This document shows, piece by piece, positions 7,872-16,365 of a stretch of 34,264 bases of DNA (its first letter is position 1; each line of letters starts with the position of its first letter). The translations under genes and the position numbers were made by a program. The notes beneath the pieces were generated by a model that saw only the letters and a program-made list of their open reading frames with translations, was not told the origin of the DNA and did no database searches. The DNA is from Nocardia cyriacigeorgica NBRC 100375 (GTDB taxonomy: Bacteria; Actinomycetota; Actinomycetes; Mycobacteriales; Mycobacteriaceae): NCBI RefSeq assembly GCF_000308555.1, contig NZ_BAFY01000216.1:1-34264 (forward strand), written 5' to 3'.

Positions 7872-9197
7872 GTGTCGATGATGAAGGGCGCCAACGTCGC
7901 TGTTCCACAGGCCGCGGTTCGCGTCGAATTGGGATGGCGATCCGGGCCCGGCGTTCCCGACGCGGATGCATCGGCCTTGCTGCTGGCCGGCGGTAAGGTC
8001 CGGTCCGACAACGATTTCGTGTTCTACAACCAGCCCGCGCATCCGTCGGGGGCGGTGCGGCACGAAGGGAAGCAGCAGGGGTCGCAGGTCATCGATGTGC
8101 TTGCCGTGCAGTTGGATCGGGTCGAACCCCAGATCGATTCCGTCGTCATCGCCGCCTCCGCCGACGGCGGCACCTTCGCCCAATTCCACGGGCTGTACGT
8201 GCGACTGCTCGATTCCGCGAATGGCACCGAGATCGCGCGCTTCGACAGCACCGGCGCCACCAGCGAAACCGCGTTCGTGCTCGGCGAGCTCTACCGCAGG
8301 CAGGGCGGGTGGAAGTTCCGCGCGGTCGGGCAGGGCTACGACACCGGACTCTCCGGCCTCGCCACCGATTTCGGCATCTCGGTCGACGACGATCCGGCCC
8401 CGGCGCCACGATCCGCGCCGACACCCGCACCTGCGCACCCACCCACGCCCGCACCTGCGCCCCCGCCGGCCCCCACACCAGTGCCTCCGCCGGCCCCCAC
8501 ACCTGCGCCCCCACCTCCGCCCGCGGGCGCGATGCAGGCTCCCACGCAGACTCGCGGGAGCAATCGGTCCATCAGCATGACGAAACTGTCGCTCACCAAG
8601 GACGACCCGTCCGTCTCGCTCACCAAGCGCGGCGCCACCAGCGGCACGATGCGGGTGAATCTGAACTGGTCCAGTGGAAAGCAGGGGCTGTTCGGCACCC
8701 GCCGCGGCACCGCCATCGACCTCGATCTGTGCTGTATGTGGGAGTTGGCCAACGGCAACAAGGGGCTCGTGCACGCGGTGGGCAGTTTCGGCTCCCTCGA
8801 CGCCGAACCGTATGTGCGGCTGGACAAGGACGATCGCACCGGCAATGCGGCCACGGGTGAGAATCTCGACATCAACCTCGATCACACCGCCGATTTCCGC
8901 CGCCTGCTGGTGTACGCGACGATCTACGCGGGCGCGCCCGACCTTCGCGGCGTCGAGGCGACGGCGACGTTGTATCCGGTGGGATCGCCGCCGATCGAGA
9001 TGAATGTCGGCGGTTGCACCGACAATTCGAAGGCGATTGTGCTGGCGCTGATCGAGAATGTCGGCGGCGAGCTCGTCGTCCGGCGCGAGGGCGTCTTCGT
9101 GCAGCCGCCGGTGGACCCGCCACGGTGGGTGAACAAGGCCGTCGACCAGGCCTATGGGTGGGGCCTGTCGTGGGTCCCGGCCAAGGGCAAGTCCTGA
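7872..9197 (+). CDS. double TerD-domain protein with proline-rich linker
   Basis: 441 residues. Residues 1-172 form a TerD domain with the acidic Ca2+-site pattern ([20 protein letters not shown]) and the DSVVIAAS and FGLY-like strands ([10 protein letters not shown]). Residues about 175-218 are a linker of PAP/PTP repeats. Residues about 238-441 form a second, more divergent TerD/TerA-like domain ([37 protein letters not shown]). Proteins of this family belong to tellurite/stress resistance networks and are thought to bind Ca2+; the actual role is unsettled. No TerC, TerB or other ter gene is nearby, so tellurite resistance should not be assumed. Its stop is one base from the stop of the convergent TetR gene. 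Confidence 0.88.
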   Translation: MSMMKGANVAVPQAAVRVELGWRSGPGVPDADASALLLAGGKVRSDNDFVFYNQPAHPSGAVRHEGKQQGSQVIDVLAVQLDRVEPQIDSVVIAASADGGTFAQFHGLYVRLLDSANGTEIARFDSTGATSETAFVLGELYRRQGGWKFRAVGQGYDTGLSGLATDFGISVDDDPAPAPRSAPTPAPAHPPTPAPAPPPAPTPVPPPAPTPAPPPPPAGAMQAPTQTRGSNRSISMTKLSLTKDDPSVSLTKRGATSGTMRVNLNWSSGKQGLFGTRRGTAIDLDLCCMWELANGNKGLVHAVGSFGSLDAEPYVRLDKDDRTGNAATGENLDINLDHTADFRRLLVYATIYAGAPDLRGVEATATLYPVGSPPIEMNVGGCTDNSKAIVLALIENVGGELVVRREGVFVQPPVDPPRWVNKAVDQAYGWGLSWVPAKGKS

Positions 9198-9198
9198 G

Positions 9199-9861
9199 TC
9201 AGCCGATCCGGGCGAGGAGGGCACCCGCGTCGGCCCGTACCGAGTCCAGCGGACCCGGCCAGCCGAGCACGCGCAGCACCGCGTCGGAGATGTCCGAGCG
9301 GGCGTTCGCCGGCGCGGCGCCGTGATCGGACCGAATGCTGATCACGGTTTCGACCATGCGGAACGGCAAGGTGGTCGCGGAAGGCACACCGGCCGACCCC
9401 GCCTCGGCGACCACCTCCGCGGCCAGCTGTTCGTAATGGGTGCGCAGCTCGTCGCGCCGCAGCCGGAACGAGGCGAAGCGCTCCCCGCGCAGCTCCGGTA
9501 GTAGATACAAGGCACCGAGATTCCACCGCGACGCACAGAGTTGATCCACGTCCGACCACGCCAGGGCATACAGCCGGACCGGTGCAGGCTCGTCCGTCTC
9601 GCGCAGCCGCGCGGCCAAAGCCAATGGCGCGGCGATGGTTTCGGCGAGCAGCGCGTCGAGAATGTCGTCTTTGGCGGCGAAGTGGTGGTACAGCGAGGCC
9701 TGCCTGATACCGACGGCGTCGGCGATCCCCCTGGTCGAGGTGCTGCCGTAGCCGTTGCTGGTGAACAGCTCGGCGGCGGCGTCGAGGATTTCCGCACGCG
9801 GTGTGCTGCCCCGGCGCAAGCGTTGCTCGACGCGCGGACGTCCTGGACCGAGATTGACCAC
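9199..9861 (-). CDS. TetR-family transcriptional regulator
   Basis: 220 residues. The N-terminal helix-turn-helix is clear (AEILDAAAELFTSNGY, then TRGIADAVGIRQASLYHHFAAKDDIL), followed by a ligand-binding C-terminal domain without a recognised subfamily. I use the GTG at 9859-9861, which begins VVNLGPGRPR just before the DNA-binding domain and follows a GAGGA sequence; an ATG at 9951 would add 30 disordered residues and cannot be excluded. The gene is divergent from the APC permease, and the gap holds two inverted repeats of one type, so the regulator probably controls the permease-UAAP operon. A ligand related to that pathway is a reasonable guess only. Confidence 0.9.
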   Translation of the reverse strand: MVNLGPGRPRVEQRLRRGSTPRAEILDAAAELFTSNGYGSTSTRGIADAVGIRQASLYHHFAAKDDILDALLAETIAAPLALAARLRETDEPAPVRLYALAWSDVDQLCASRWNLGALYLLPELRGERFASFRLRRDELRTHYEQLAAEVVAEAGSAGVPSATTLPFRMVETVISIRSDHGAAPANARSDISDAVLRVLGWPGPLDSVRADAGALLARIG

Positions 9862-9942
9862 GTCCTCATTCTCGCATCGCGGCGACCGCGGCCCGTGCAC
9901 GCGAGCAGCCCGCTCGCGGTGCGTACTGCCCGACAGTGAGGT

Positions 9943-9960
9943 TTCTGTCATTCGATAGAA
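9943..9960. promoter_or_regulatory. candidate TetR operator 1 (CTGTC-N4-GATAG)
   Basis: Imperfect inverted repeat TTCTGTCATTCGATAGAA. It has the same form as the perfect repeat at 10038-10055 and lies between the TetR GTG and the permease; it would cover the start if TetR were translated from the alternative ATG at 9951. Confidence 0.5.
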
Positions 9961-10037
9961 AAACCGGAAACGCAGAAGTTACCGGGGGACCTCCAACCGA
10001 TACACGCAGGTCACCGAAAGCGCGATCGCGGCCGCAA

Positions 10038-10055
10038 AACTATCGACTGATAGTT
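10038..10055. promoter_or_regulatory. candidate TetR operator 2, perfect inverted repeat
   Basis: AACTATC-GACT-GATAGTT: perfect 7-bp arms around a 4-base spacer, ending 28 bases before the permease ATG. Its position at or just downstream of the likely promoter fits repression of the permease-UAAP1-UAAP2-carboxyltransferase operon by the divergent TetR regulator. Confidence 0.6.
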
Positions 10056-10083
10056 ATTGGCGCTCGCCGAAGGACATCCGCAC

Positions 10084-11646
10084 ATGGCCACCACAGTCGA
10101 CACCCGCCCCGCCGATCCGCCCGATCACGGCTCCGACAGTGCCGATCTCGCCGATTTCGGCTACCAGCCCGTCCTGCACCGCAAGCTCGGGCGCTATGCC
10201 TCCTTCGCGGCAGGATTCTCGTTCGTCTCCATCCTCACCACGATCTTCCAGTTCTTCGGCTTCGGATATTCGTTCGGCGGTGCCGCGTTCTTCTGGACCT
10301 GGCCGATCGTGTTCCTCGGCCAGCTCATGGTCGCGTTGAACTTCGCCGAGCTGGCGGCCCGATACCCGCTGTCGGGATGTATCTATCAGTGGTCGCGGCG
10401 GCTCGGCGGCGCGGTCGTCGGCTGGTTCGCGGGATGGCTGATGATCATCGCGCGGGTGGTCACCGCGGCCGCGGCGGCCATCGCACTCCAGGTGGTGTTG
10501 CCCTCGATCTGGAGCGGATTCCAGATCATCGGCTCCGACACCGCGCTCACCTCGTCGTCCGGTGCGATGAACGCGGTGCTGCTCGGCACCGCGTTGATGG
10601 CACTGACCACGCTGATCAATGTCATCGGCATCGATCTCATGGCGCGGATCAACTCGATCGGGGTCACCATCGAGATCGTCGGCGTGCTGGCGATCATCGC
10701 GCTGTTCTTCGCCGACACCGAACGCGGTCCGGGCGTTGTCCTGGAGACCGAACACGCCGCGCCCGGGCCGTATTGGGCGGCGTTCCTGGTGGCCGGGCTT
10801 ATGGCGGCCTACGTCATGATCGGATTGGATTCGGCCGGTGAGCTCGCCGAGGAGACCAAGGACCCGCGCCGGGTCGCGCCACGGATGATCCTGACCGCCC
10901 TGACGGTCTCGGCGATCGGTGGCGGATTGATGCTGCTCGGCGCGCTGATGGCCGCACCGAGCCTGTCCGACGGCGCCCTGGCCGCGGACGGGCTGGCCTA
11001 CGTGATCACCGCCAAGTTGAACAGCACCGCGGGCAAGGTGCTGCTCGGTTGTGTCGCGATCGCGATCATGGTGTGCACGCTGGCCATTCAGACCGCCGGG
11101 TCGCGGTTGATCTTCTCGATGGCACGCGACGGGAAGCTGCCGTTCGCCCGTGCGCTGTCGGTTGTGCACCCCCGCTTCGGCACGCCGGTACTGCCCGCGG
11201 TGGTGTTCGGTGTGCTCGCCATCGCTTTGCTGCTGGTGAATCTCGGCAACGCGGCCATCTTCGCGACCCTGGCCAGCGTCTGCATCGTGACGCTGTATCT
11301 CGCCTATCTCCTGGTGACGGCGCCGCTACTGGTGCGCCGCTGCTTCGGCTGGCCATCCGGTGAGCAGGCGGGCGCGCGCACCGGCTTGTTCACGCTCGGC
11401 CGCTTCGGAATTCCGGTGAATGTGCTCGCGGTGCTCTGGGGCGTGGCGATGGTGGTGAATCTGGCCTGGCCGAGGGCCGAGGTGTACACGCCGGACGGCG
11501 GGTCCTGGGTGATGCGCTGGGCCGCACCGCTGTTCGTGCTCGCCACGCTCGCGGCGGGCGCGCTGGTCTATCGGGTTGTCGGTCGCTCTGGTGCCGTCGC
11601 CGCACCCCTGACCACCGAAGCGACGCCTGAACCGCTGACCCGATAG
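10084..11646 (+). CDS. APC-superfamily amino acid/amine permease
   Basis: 520 residues with about 12 hydrophobic helices, the topology of the amino acid-polyamine-organocation family. After a short cytoplasmic tail, the first helix region (SFAAGFSFVSILTTIFQFFGFGYSFG) and the following helix with NFAELAARYPLSGCIYQWS match the family's unwound substrate-binding helix and consensus loop. Such permeases are the usual companion of UAAP/urea-carboxylase clusters, so the cargo may be a nitrogen compound such as guanidine, urea or an amine; this is inference from context. AAGGA at 10070-10074 precedes the ATG by 9 bases. A 117-base gap separates it from UAAP1, all in one direction. Confidence 0.9.
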   Translation: MATTVDTRPADPPDHGSDSADLADFGYQPVLHRKLGRYASFAAGFSFVSILTTIFQFFGFGYSFGGAAFFWTWPIVFLGQLMVALNFAELAARYPLSGCIYQWSRRLGGAVVGWFAGWLMIIARVVTAAAAAIALQVVLPSIWSGFQIIGSDTALTSSSGAMNAVLLGTALMALTTLINVIGIDLMARINSIGVTIEIVGVLAIIALFFADTERGPGVVLETEHAAPGPYWAAFLVAGLMAAYVMIGLDSAGELAEETKDPRRVAPRMILTALTVSAIGGGLMLLGALMAAPSLSDGALAADGLAYVITAKLNSTAGKVLLGCVAIAIMVCTLAIQTAGSRLIFSMARDGKLPFARALSVVHPRFGTPVLPAVVFGVLAIALLLVNLGNAAIFATLASVCIVTLYLAYLLVTAPLLVRRCFGWPSGEQAGARTGLFTLGRFGIPVNVLAVLWGVAMVVNLAWPRAEVYTPDGGSWVMRWAAPLFVLATLAAGALVYRVVGRSGAVAAPLTTEATPEPLTR

Positions 11647-11763
11647 CCGCACTGAGCCGTTCGCGTGAACGACCTACAGCCGAACCCACTGTCCGCTCGC
11701 CCAATACGGCGATCCTGCCTCGAATTGCCCACCACTACCCGCGATCCCTATCGAGGAGAAGCG

Positions 11764-12519
11764 ATGACTCGAACAACCTCATCGACCAGCGGCGCCCGAG
11801 CCCACGCCCGCGCCCAGGCGGCCACAGCGGCCGTCGCCGGACCCGACCTGCCACCCGGCCTGGACCCGGAGTCTCTCACCTTCGCCCAGCGCGTCCCGGC
11901 CGACGGCTACACCAACGTCGTGCTCGGCCGCGGCACCCGCCTTCGTTTGGCCGATCCGGACGGCGCGGCCTGTGCCCATGTGGTGCTCGCGCGGGCGGGT
12001 GCGCCGTGGGAGCGGCTCAATGTCGCCGACACCATGAAGGTCCCCTGGCAGGCCTATCTCGGCCCCGGTCATCCCCTGCTGTCGGACCAGGGCCGGGTGC
12101 TCGCGACCATCGTCACCGACGATTCCGGCAGCCACGACGCGCTGTGTGGTCCCTCGGACTCCGGCCGGAGCCTGCTGCGCATGGCCGGAGCCAAGCAGGG
12201 ATTGGCCCCACGCGATATCGCAGCGCCCGTGTCGCTCTTCCGTGGAGTGCGGGTGGGTGACGACGGCGGCCTCACGGCAACGGGCAACCGGGCACCCGGT
12301 GCCGCTGTCGAGCTGATCCTCCATCTTCCGCTCATCGTGCTGATCGCGAACGCCGCGCACGCGCTCGACGGCAGGCCGGTCACCGACCTCGATGTGCTGG
12401 CGTGGCCCGCCCCTGCCGATCTCGGCGTAATGCACAACACCGATCCCGAATACCGCCGCGCCGTCGAGAACACCGAAAACGCATGGGCGGCCGCCCTCGA
12501 CGCGAAGGACATCGCATGA
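11764..12519 (+). CDS. DUF1989 protein UAAP1, probable carboxyguanidine deiminase subunit
   Basis: 251 residues. This is the first 'urea amidolyase-associated protein': the segments ERLNVADTMKVPWQAYLGPGHPLLSDQGRVL and SGSHDALCG are the family hallmarks, with Cys/His residues placed as in DUF1989 metal-binding proteins. The UAAP1/UAAP2 pair has been characterised in other bacteria as the carboxyguanidine deiminase CgdAB, which releases ammonia from carboxyguanidine to give allophanate; the assignment here is by family. A strong ribosome binding site GAGGAG (11753-11758) precedes the ATG. Its stop overlaps the UAAP2 start as ATGA, consistent with a heteromeric complex made in equal amounts. The N-terminal ~25 residues are Thr/Ala-rich and probably disordered. 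Confidence 0.9.
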   Translation: MTRTTSSTSGARAHARAQAATAAVAGPDLPPGLDPESLTFAQRVPADGYTNVVLGRGTRLRLADPDGAACAHVVLARAGAPWERLNVADTMKVPWQAYLGPGHPLLSDQGRVLATIVTDDSGSHDALCGPSDSGRSLLRMAGAKQGLAPRDIAAPVSLFRGVRVGDDGGLTATGNRAPGAAVELILHLPLIVLIANAAHALDGRPVTDLDVLAWPAPADLGVMHNTDPEYRRAVENTENAWAAALDAKDIA

Positions 12520-13136
12520 CCGACACCCTGTCTCGCACCATCCTCAGCGACCACCTGGTCGAGGCCTGCGCGCCGTGGTCGGCGATCGTCCACGCCGGCG
12601 AGTACCTCGAGATCATCGACCTGCACGGCAACCAAGCCGTCGATTGCCTGCTCTACGCGGCAGACGATCACGCCGACCGCTACAGCGCGCAGGCCACCGT
12701 CGCCGCTCAGCGCAATATCTTCCTCACCACCGGCAGCGTGCTGCGTACCGATAACGGCACCCGCCTGATGACGGTGGTCGCCGACGAGGTGGGCAACCAC
12801 GACACCCTCGCCGGTGCCTGCTCCCAGGAATCGAACACCCTGCGCTACGGCCACCACACCCGCCATCAACACGCCTGCGTGGAGAACTTCCTCGCCGAGG
12901 GCATGCGCTGGGGCCTGGGCAAACGCGATCTCGTGTCGAATATCAACTGGTTCATGAACGTGCCGGTGGAGGCCGACGGCACCCTCGGCATCGTGGACGG
13001 CCGGTCCGCGCCGGGCAAACGGGTGACCCTGCGCGCCGAGACCGACACCTTGGTGCTGGTGTCGAACTGCCCGCAGATCAACAACCCCTGCAACGGCTTC
13101 GAGCCGACGCCGGTCCGCATGGTGGTGTCGCGATGA
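12516..13136 (+). CDS. DUF1989 protein UAAP2, probable carboxyguanidine deiminase subunit
   Basis: 206 residues, the second 'urea amidolyase-associated protein'. Family segments include LHGNQAVDCLLYAADD, AQATVAAQRNIFLTTGSVL, GACSQESNTLRYG and CVENFLAEGMRWGLGKRD; the conserved Cys and His residues are intact. By family it is the partner of UAAP1 in a carboxyguanidine deiminase (CgdAB-like) converting carboxyguanidine to allophanate. Both ends overlap neighbours: ATGA with UAAP1 and ATGA with the carboxyltransferase gene, so all three are translationally coupled. No allophanate hydrolase (AtzF) is found in the window to take the product further. Confidence 0.9.
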   Translation: MTDTLSRTILSDHLVEACAPWSAIVHAGEYLEIIDLHGNQAVDCLLYAADDHADRYSAQATVAAQRNIFLTTGSVLRTDNGTRLMTVVADEVGNHDTLAGACSQESNTLRYGHHTRHQHACVENFLAEGMRWGLGKRDLVSNINWFMNVPVEADGTLGIVDGRSAPGKRVTLRAETDTLVLVSNCPQINNPCNGFEPTPVRMVVSR

Positions 13137-15148
13137 CCATCCTCGAGCCCGCTCCGGTCACCACGCCGGACGCCACGGCGCCGGTCCACCAGGTCGAGGT
13201 GGTCCGGCCCGGTGCGATGACCACCGTGCAGGACTGGCCAGGACGTATCGGGTTCTGGCATGTCGGGGTGCCACCGTCGGGTCCGATGGACGATGTGTCG
13301 TTCCGGCTCGGGAACCGGGTGCTCGGCAATCCCGAGGGCGCGGCGGGGCTCGAGTGCACTCTCACCGGCCCGGCGCTGCGGTTTTCCGCGGCGACCTGGG
13401 TGTGCGTCACCGGCGCACCGGCGCAGGTGACCGTGGACGGTGTCGCGGTGGGGCAGTGGCGAACCATCGAAGTCCCCGCGGGCGCCGTACTCGAGGTGGG
13501 CGCCATCCGAGGACCCGGTCTGCGCGCCTACATTCTGCTGTCGGGCGGCTTCGCGCTACCCGAATACCTGGGCAGCTCGGCCACTTTCACACTCGGCAAG
13601 TTCGGCGGCAGCACCGGTGGGACGCTGCAAGCCGACGAACTGCTGCCCCTGGGGCCTGGTCACGCACCCCGCGCCACCGCGGTACCGGCCGACGATCGGC
13701 CGGTCATGTCGCGACGCTGGGAACTCGCCGTCACCGAGGGCCCGCACGGTGCACCGGAGTTCTTCACGCGCGCCGACTTCGACACCATCATCGGCACCGA
13801 TTACGAGGTGCATTTCAATTCCGACCGCACCGGCGTCCGGCTCATCGGGCCCAAACCCGAGTGGGCGCGCACCGATGGCGGCGAGGCCGGGCTGCATCCG
13901 TCGAATATCCACGACACGCCCTATTCGGTTGGCGCACTGGATTTCACCGGCGATACCCCGATTCTGCTCGGTCCGGATGGTCCCAGTCTGGGCGGCTTCG
14001 TCTGCCCGGTCACGGTGATCGCGGCGGATCGGTGGAAGCTCGGACAGCTGTGCCCGGGCGATTCGGTCCGGTTCGTGCCGATCCGAGCGGAGCGCGCCGC
14101 GCCGATGTCCGCACTCGGCCCGGCTCGACGGGCCGGCTGGCAGCCGGTGCTGTCGACCGGCGGCGACGGTGACGACGGCATCCTCCGTCGCACCGACGCC
14201 GACGACGACACCGCCGTCACCTACCGGCGCGCGGGCGACGACGGCGTGCTCATCGAATACGGCGCCATGACATTGGATCTCGGCCTGCGCGCCCGCGTGC
14301 ACGCCCTGCACGAGCACCTACTCGAGCTCGCGCCACGCGGGATCGTCGATCTGACGCCGGGTGTTCGGTCACTGCAGGTGAAGGTGGATCCCGCGGTCCT
14401 GCCGGTGCGGATGCTGTTGGATCTGCTCGCCGAGGCCGAACAACAGCTGCCCGCCTCGGACGCGCTCGTGGTGCCGAGCCGGACCGTCCATCTGCCGCTG
14501 TCCTGGGACGATCCGTCGACCAGGGAGGCGATCACCCGGTATATGCACGGAGTCCGCGCTGACGCACCGTGGTGCCCGTGGAATATCGAGTTCATCCGGC
14601 GGATGAACGGCCTGGCCTCGGTCGAGGACGTCTATCGCACCGTCTTCGACGCCGAGTATCTCGTGCTCGGTCTCGGCGATGTGTATCTCGGTGCGCCGGT
14701 CGCGACTCCGACCGATCCGCGGCATCGGCTCGTCACCACCAAATACAACCCGGCCCGCACCTGGACGCCCGAGAACGCGGTCGGCATCGGCGGCGCCTAC
14801 CTGTGCATCTACGGGATGGAAGGTCCCGGCGGATACCAGTTCGTCGGTCGCACGACCCAGGTGTGGAACCATCGCGGCACCGGAACGCCTTGGCTTCTCC
14901 GATATTTCGATCGGATCCGCTGGTATCCGGTCGAGCCGGACGAACTGCTGGACCTGCGCGCCGATTTCGCGTCGGGGAACGTGCGTCTGCGCACCGACGA
15001 CGGTGAATTCCGCCTCGCCGACTACCGGCGCTTCCTCGCCGACGAAGCCGATTCCATCGCCGAATTCCGCGCCATGCAGGCAGAGGCCTTCGCCGCCGAA
15101 CGCCAGTCGTGGCGTACGGCGGGCGAGCTCGCGGAGGCGCTGCCCTGA
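13133..15148 (+). CDS. stand-alone carboxyltransferase part of a urea/guanidine carboxylase-like enzyme
   Basis: 671 residues. Residues about 18-325 are a KipA/AHS2-like domain (VRPGAMTTVQDWPGRIGFW, GVPPSGPMDD, GNPEGAAGLECTLTGP) and about 360-640 a KipI/AHS1-like domain (RRAGDDGVLIEYG, CPWNIEFIRRMNGL, ENAVGIGGAYLCIYGMEGPGGYQFVGRT). This is the order found in the carboxyltransferase region of urea carboxylase. The protein begins where the biotin carboxylase domain would end and stops at AEAFAAERQSW, just where the biotin carrier domain would begin. It therefore cannot carboxylate urea or guanidine alone; biotin carboxylase and carrier parts must come from elsewhere, or the reaction differs. 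Related stand-alone proteins include 5-oxoprolinase-type pairs, but the fused order and UAAP neighbours favour the urea/guanidine group. Confidence 0.85.
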   Translation: MTILEPAPVTTPDATAPVHQVEVVRPGAMTTVQDWPGRIGFWHVGVPPSGPMDDVSFRLGNRVLGNPEGAAGLECTLTGPALRFSAATWVCVTGAPAQVTVDGVAVGQWRTIEVPAGAVLEVGAIRGPGLRAYILLSGGFALPEYLGSSATFTLGKFGGSTGGTLQADELLPLGPGHAPRATAVPADDRPVMSRRWELAVTEGPHGAPEFFTRADFDTIIGTDYEVHFNSDRTGVRLIGPKPEWARTDGGEAGLHPSNIHDTPYSVGALDFTGDTPILLGPDGPSLGGFVCPVTVIAADRWKLGQLCPGDSVRFVPIRAERAAPMSALGPARRAGWQPVLSTGGDGDDGILRRTDADDDTAVTYRRAGDDGVLIEYGAMTLDLGLRARVHALHEHLLELAPRGIVDLTPGVRSLQVKVDPAVLPVRMLLDLLAEAEQQLPASDALVVPSRTVHLPLSWDDPSTREAITRYMHGVRADAPWCPWNIEFIRRMNGLASVEDVYRTVFDAEYLVLGLGDVYLGAPVATPTDPRHRLVTTKYNPARTWTPENAVGIGGAYLCIYGMEGPGGYQFVGRTTQVWNHRGTGTPWLLRYFDRIRWYPVEPDELLDLRADFASGNVRLRTDDGEFRLADYRRFLADEADSIAEFRAMQAEAFAAERQSWRTAGELAEALP

Positions 15149-15153
15149 GCGGG

Positions 15154-16302
15154 TCAGCGCAGGTCGCGGAAGAACTCCCGAATATCGGAGGTGAGGAGCA
15201 CGGGCTCCTCGAGGGCGGCGAAATGACCACCGCGGTCGACGTCGATCCACCGGGTGATCGTGTCGGCACCGCCCGCGTACTTGCGGATCGCGACGTCATG
15301 GGCGAATACGATCACCCCGGTGGGCACCCCCGAATTCTGTTTCTCGGCACCCCACGGTGCGTCCTGCGCGTATCCGACGTAGGCCGCGGAACCGGCCGTG
15401 CCGGTGAGCCAGTACAGCATCACGTTGGTCAGCAGCCGGTCCCGGTCGATGATCTTGTCCGGGTTCACCGGGCGCGGATGGGTCCATTCCCGGAATTTGT
15501 CCATGATCCAGGCCAATTGGCCGACCGGTGAGTCGACCAGCCCGTAGGCCAAGGTCTGCGGGCGGGTCGACTGGATCGAGATGTAGCCGAATTCCTCCCG
15601 CATGAACGCCTGGGTGCGGCGCACCCGGTCACGTTCCAGGTCGGTCAGCGTCGCCAATTCTTCCTCCGCCAGCGGCAGCGGCAGAAAGTCGCCCACCCCG
15701 CCGTTGACGTGCACGCCCGCCACCCGGTCCGGTGCCACGCGACCGACCTCCGGGCTCACCGCGGCGCCGATATCGCCGCCCTGCACGCCGAAGCGCTCAT
15801 AGCCGAGCCGCGACATCAATTCCGCCCAGGCCGCCGCGATCCGCTCGACCGTCCAGCCGGCCTCGGCGACCGGACCGGAGAACCCGAACCCGGGCAGCGC
15901 CGGGATGACCACATGGAACGCGTCGGCCGGGTCACCGCCGTGGGCGCGCGGGTCGGTGAGCGGGCCGATCAGGTCGAGGAATTCGACGATGGAACCGGGC
16001 CAGCCGTGGGTCAGGATCAGCGGCAACGCGTCCGGTTCGGGCGAGCGGACATGCAGGAAGTGGATCCGCTGCCCGTCGATCTCGGTGGTGAACTGCGGGA
16101 ATGCGTTGAGTGTGCGTTCGGCGGCCCGCCACTCGTAGTCATTGCGCCAGTAGGTGACCAGCTCACGCAGCCAGCCGGTGGGCACGCCGGTGTCCCAGTC
16201 GTCGCCGGGCAGCGGTGCGGGCCAGCGGGTGGCGTCGAGCCTGCGGTGCAGGTCGTCGAGGTCGCTCTGCGGGATGTCGATCCGGAACGGGGTGATGGTC
16301 AT
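15154..16302 (-). CDS. microsomal-type epoxide hydrolase (alpha/beta hydrolase)
   Basis: 382 residues. The N-terminal EHN domain (about 1-110, with [23 protein letters not shown]) wraps an alpha/beta-hydrolase core. The oxyanion-hole motif HGWPGS is at 99-104, the nucleophile Asp177 is in QGGDIG, and the catalytic His360 is in [10 protein letters not shown]; the acid residue lies in the cap/late core and was not pinned down. The family opens epoxides to vicinal diols by a covalent ester intermediate; the physiological substrate is not evident. The stop is 5 bases from that of the convergent carboxyltransferase gene. The ATG is 7 bases from a TACGGT -10, and the WYL regulator is divergent with a shared inverted repeat, so regulation by that protein is likely. 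Confidence 0.93.
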   Translation of the reverse strand: MTITPFRIDIPQSDLDDLHRRLDATRWPAPLPGDDWDTGVPTGWLRELVTYWRNDYEWRAAERTLNAFPQFTTEIDGQRIHFLHVRSPEPDALPLILTHGWPGSIVEFLDLIGPLTDPRAHGGDPADAFHVVIPALPGFGFSGPVAEAGWTVERIAAAWAELMSRLGYERFGVQGGDIGAAVSPEVGRVAPDRVAGVHVNGGVGDFLPLPLAEEELATLTDLERDRVRRTQAFMREEFGYISIQSTRPQTLAYGLVDSPVGQLAWIMDKFREWTHPRPVNPDKIIDRDRLLTNVMLYWLTGTAGSAAYVGYAQDAPWGAEKQNSGVPTGVIVFAHDVAIRKYAGGADTITRWIDVDRGGHFAALEEPVLLTSDIREFFRDLR

Positions 16303-16309
16303 GAGAACT

Positions 16310-16315
16310 ACCGTA
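16310..16315 (-). promoter_or_regulatory. probable -10 element of the epoxide hydrolase gene (leaderless)
   Basis: Minus-strand TACGGT, 7 bases before the ATG at 16302. No Shine-Dalgarno sequence is seen. The inverted repeat at 16321-16347 begins 5 bases upstream and would cover the -35 region, so a bound regulator would block this promoter. Confidence 0.5.
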
Positions 16316-16320
16316 GGAAC

Positions 16321-16347
16321 CAGTTAGGGCAGCTTCCGCCCTAACTG
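16321..16347. promoter_or_regulatory. candidate operator of the WYL regulator, perfect 10-bp inverted repeat
   Basis: CAGTTAGGGC (16321-16330), a 7-base spacer, then GCCCTAACTG (16338-16347). It sits in the 63-base gap between the divergent epoxide hydrolase and WYL regulator genes, 18 bases before the regulator's ATG, placing it to control both. Confidence 0.6.
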
Positions 16348-16365
16348 TGCGGCAGACTGCAAAAT

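Noticed and set aside
9862..9951. ATG 9951 as the start of the first TetR gene
   Set aside because: The extra 30 residues are polar and lie outside the usual TetR domain start; GTG 9861 fits better, although the longer form is not excluded.
9962..10083. A guanidine (ykkC-type) riboswitch before the permease/UAAP operon
   Set aside because: Such riboswitches often precede these genes, but I cannot find the conserved ykkC, mini-ykkC or ykkC-III sequence elements here. TetR-type operators occupy the region instead.
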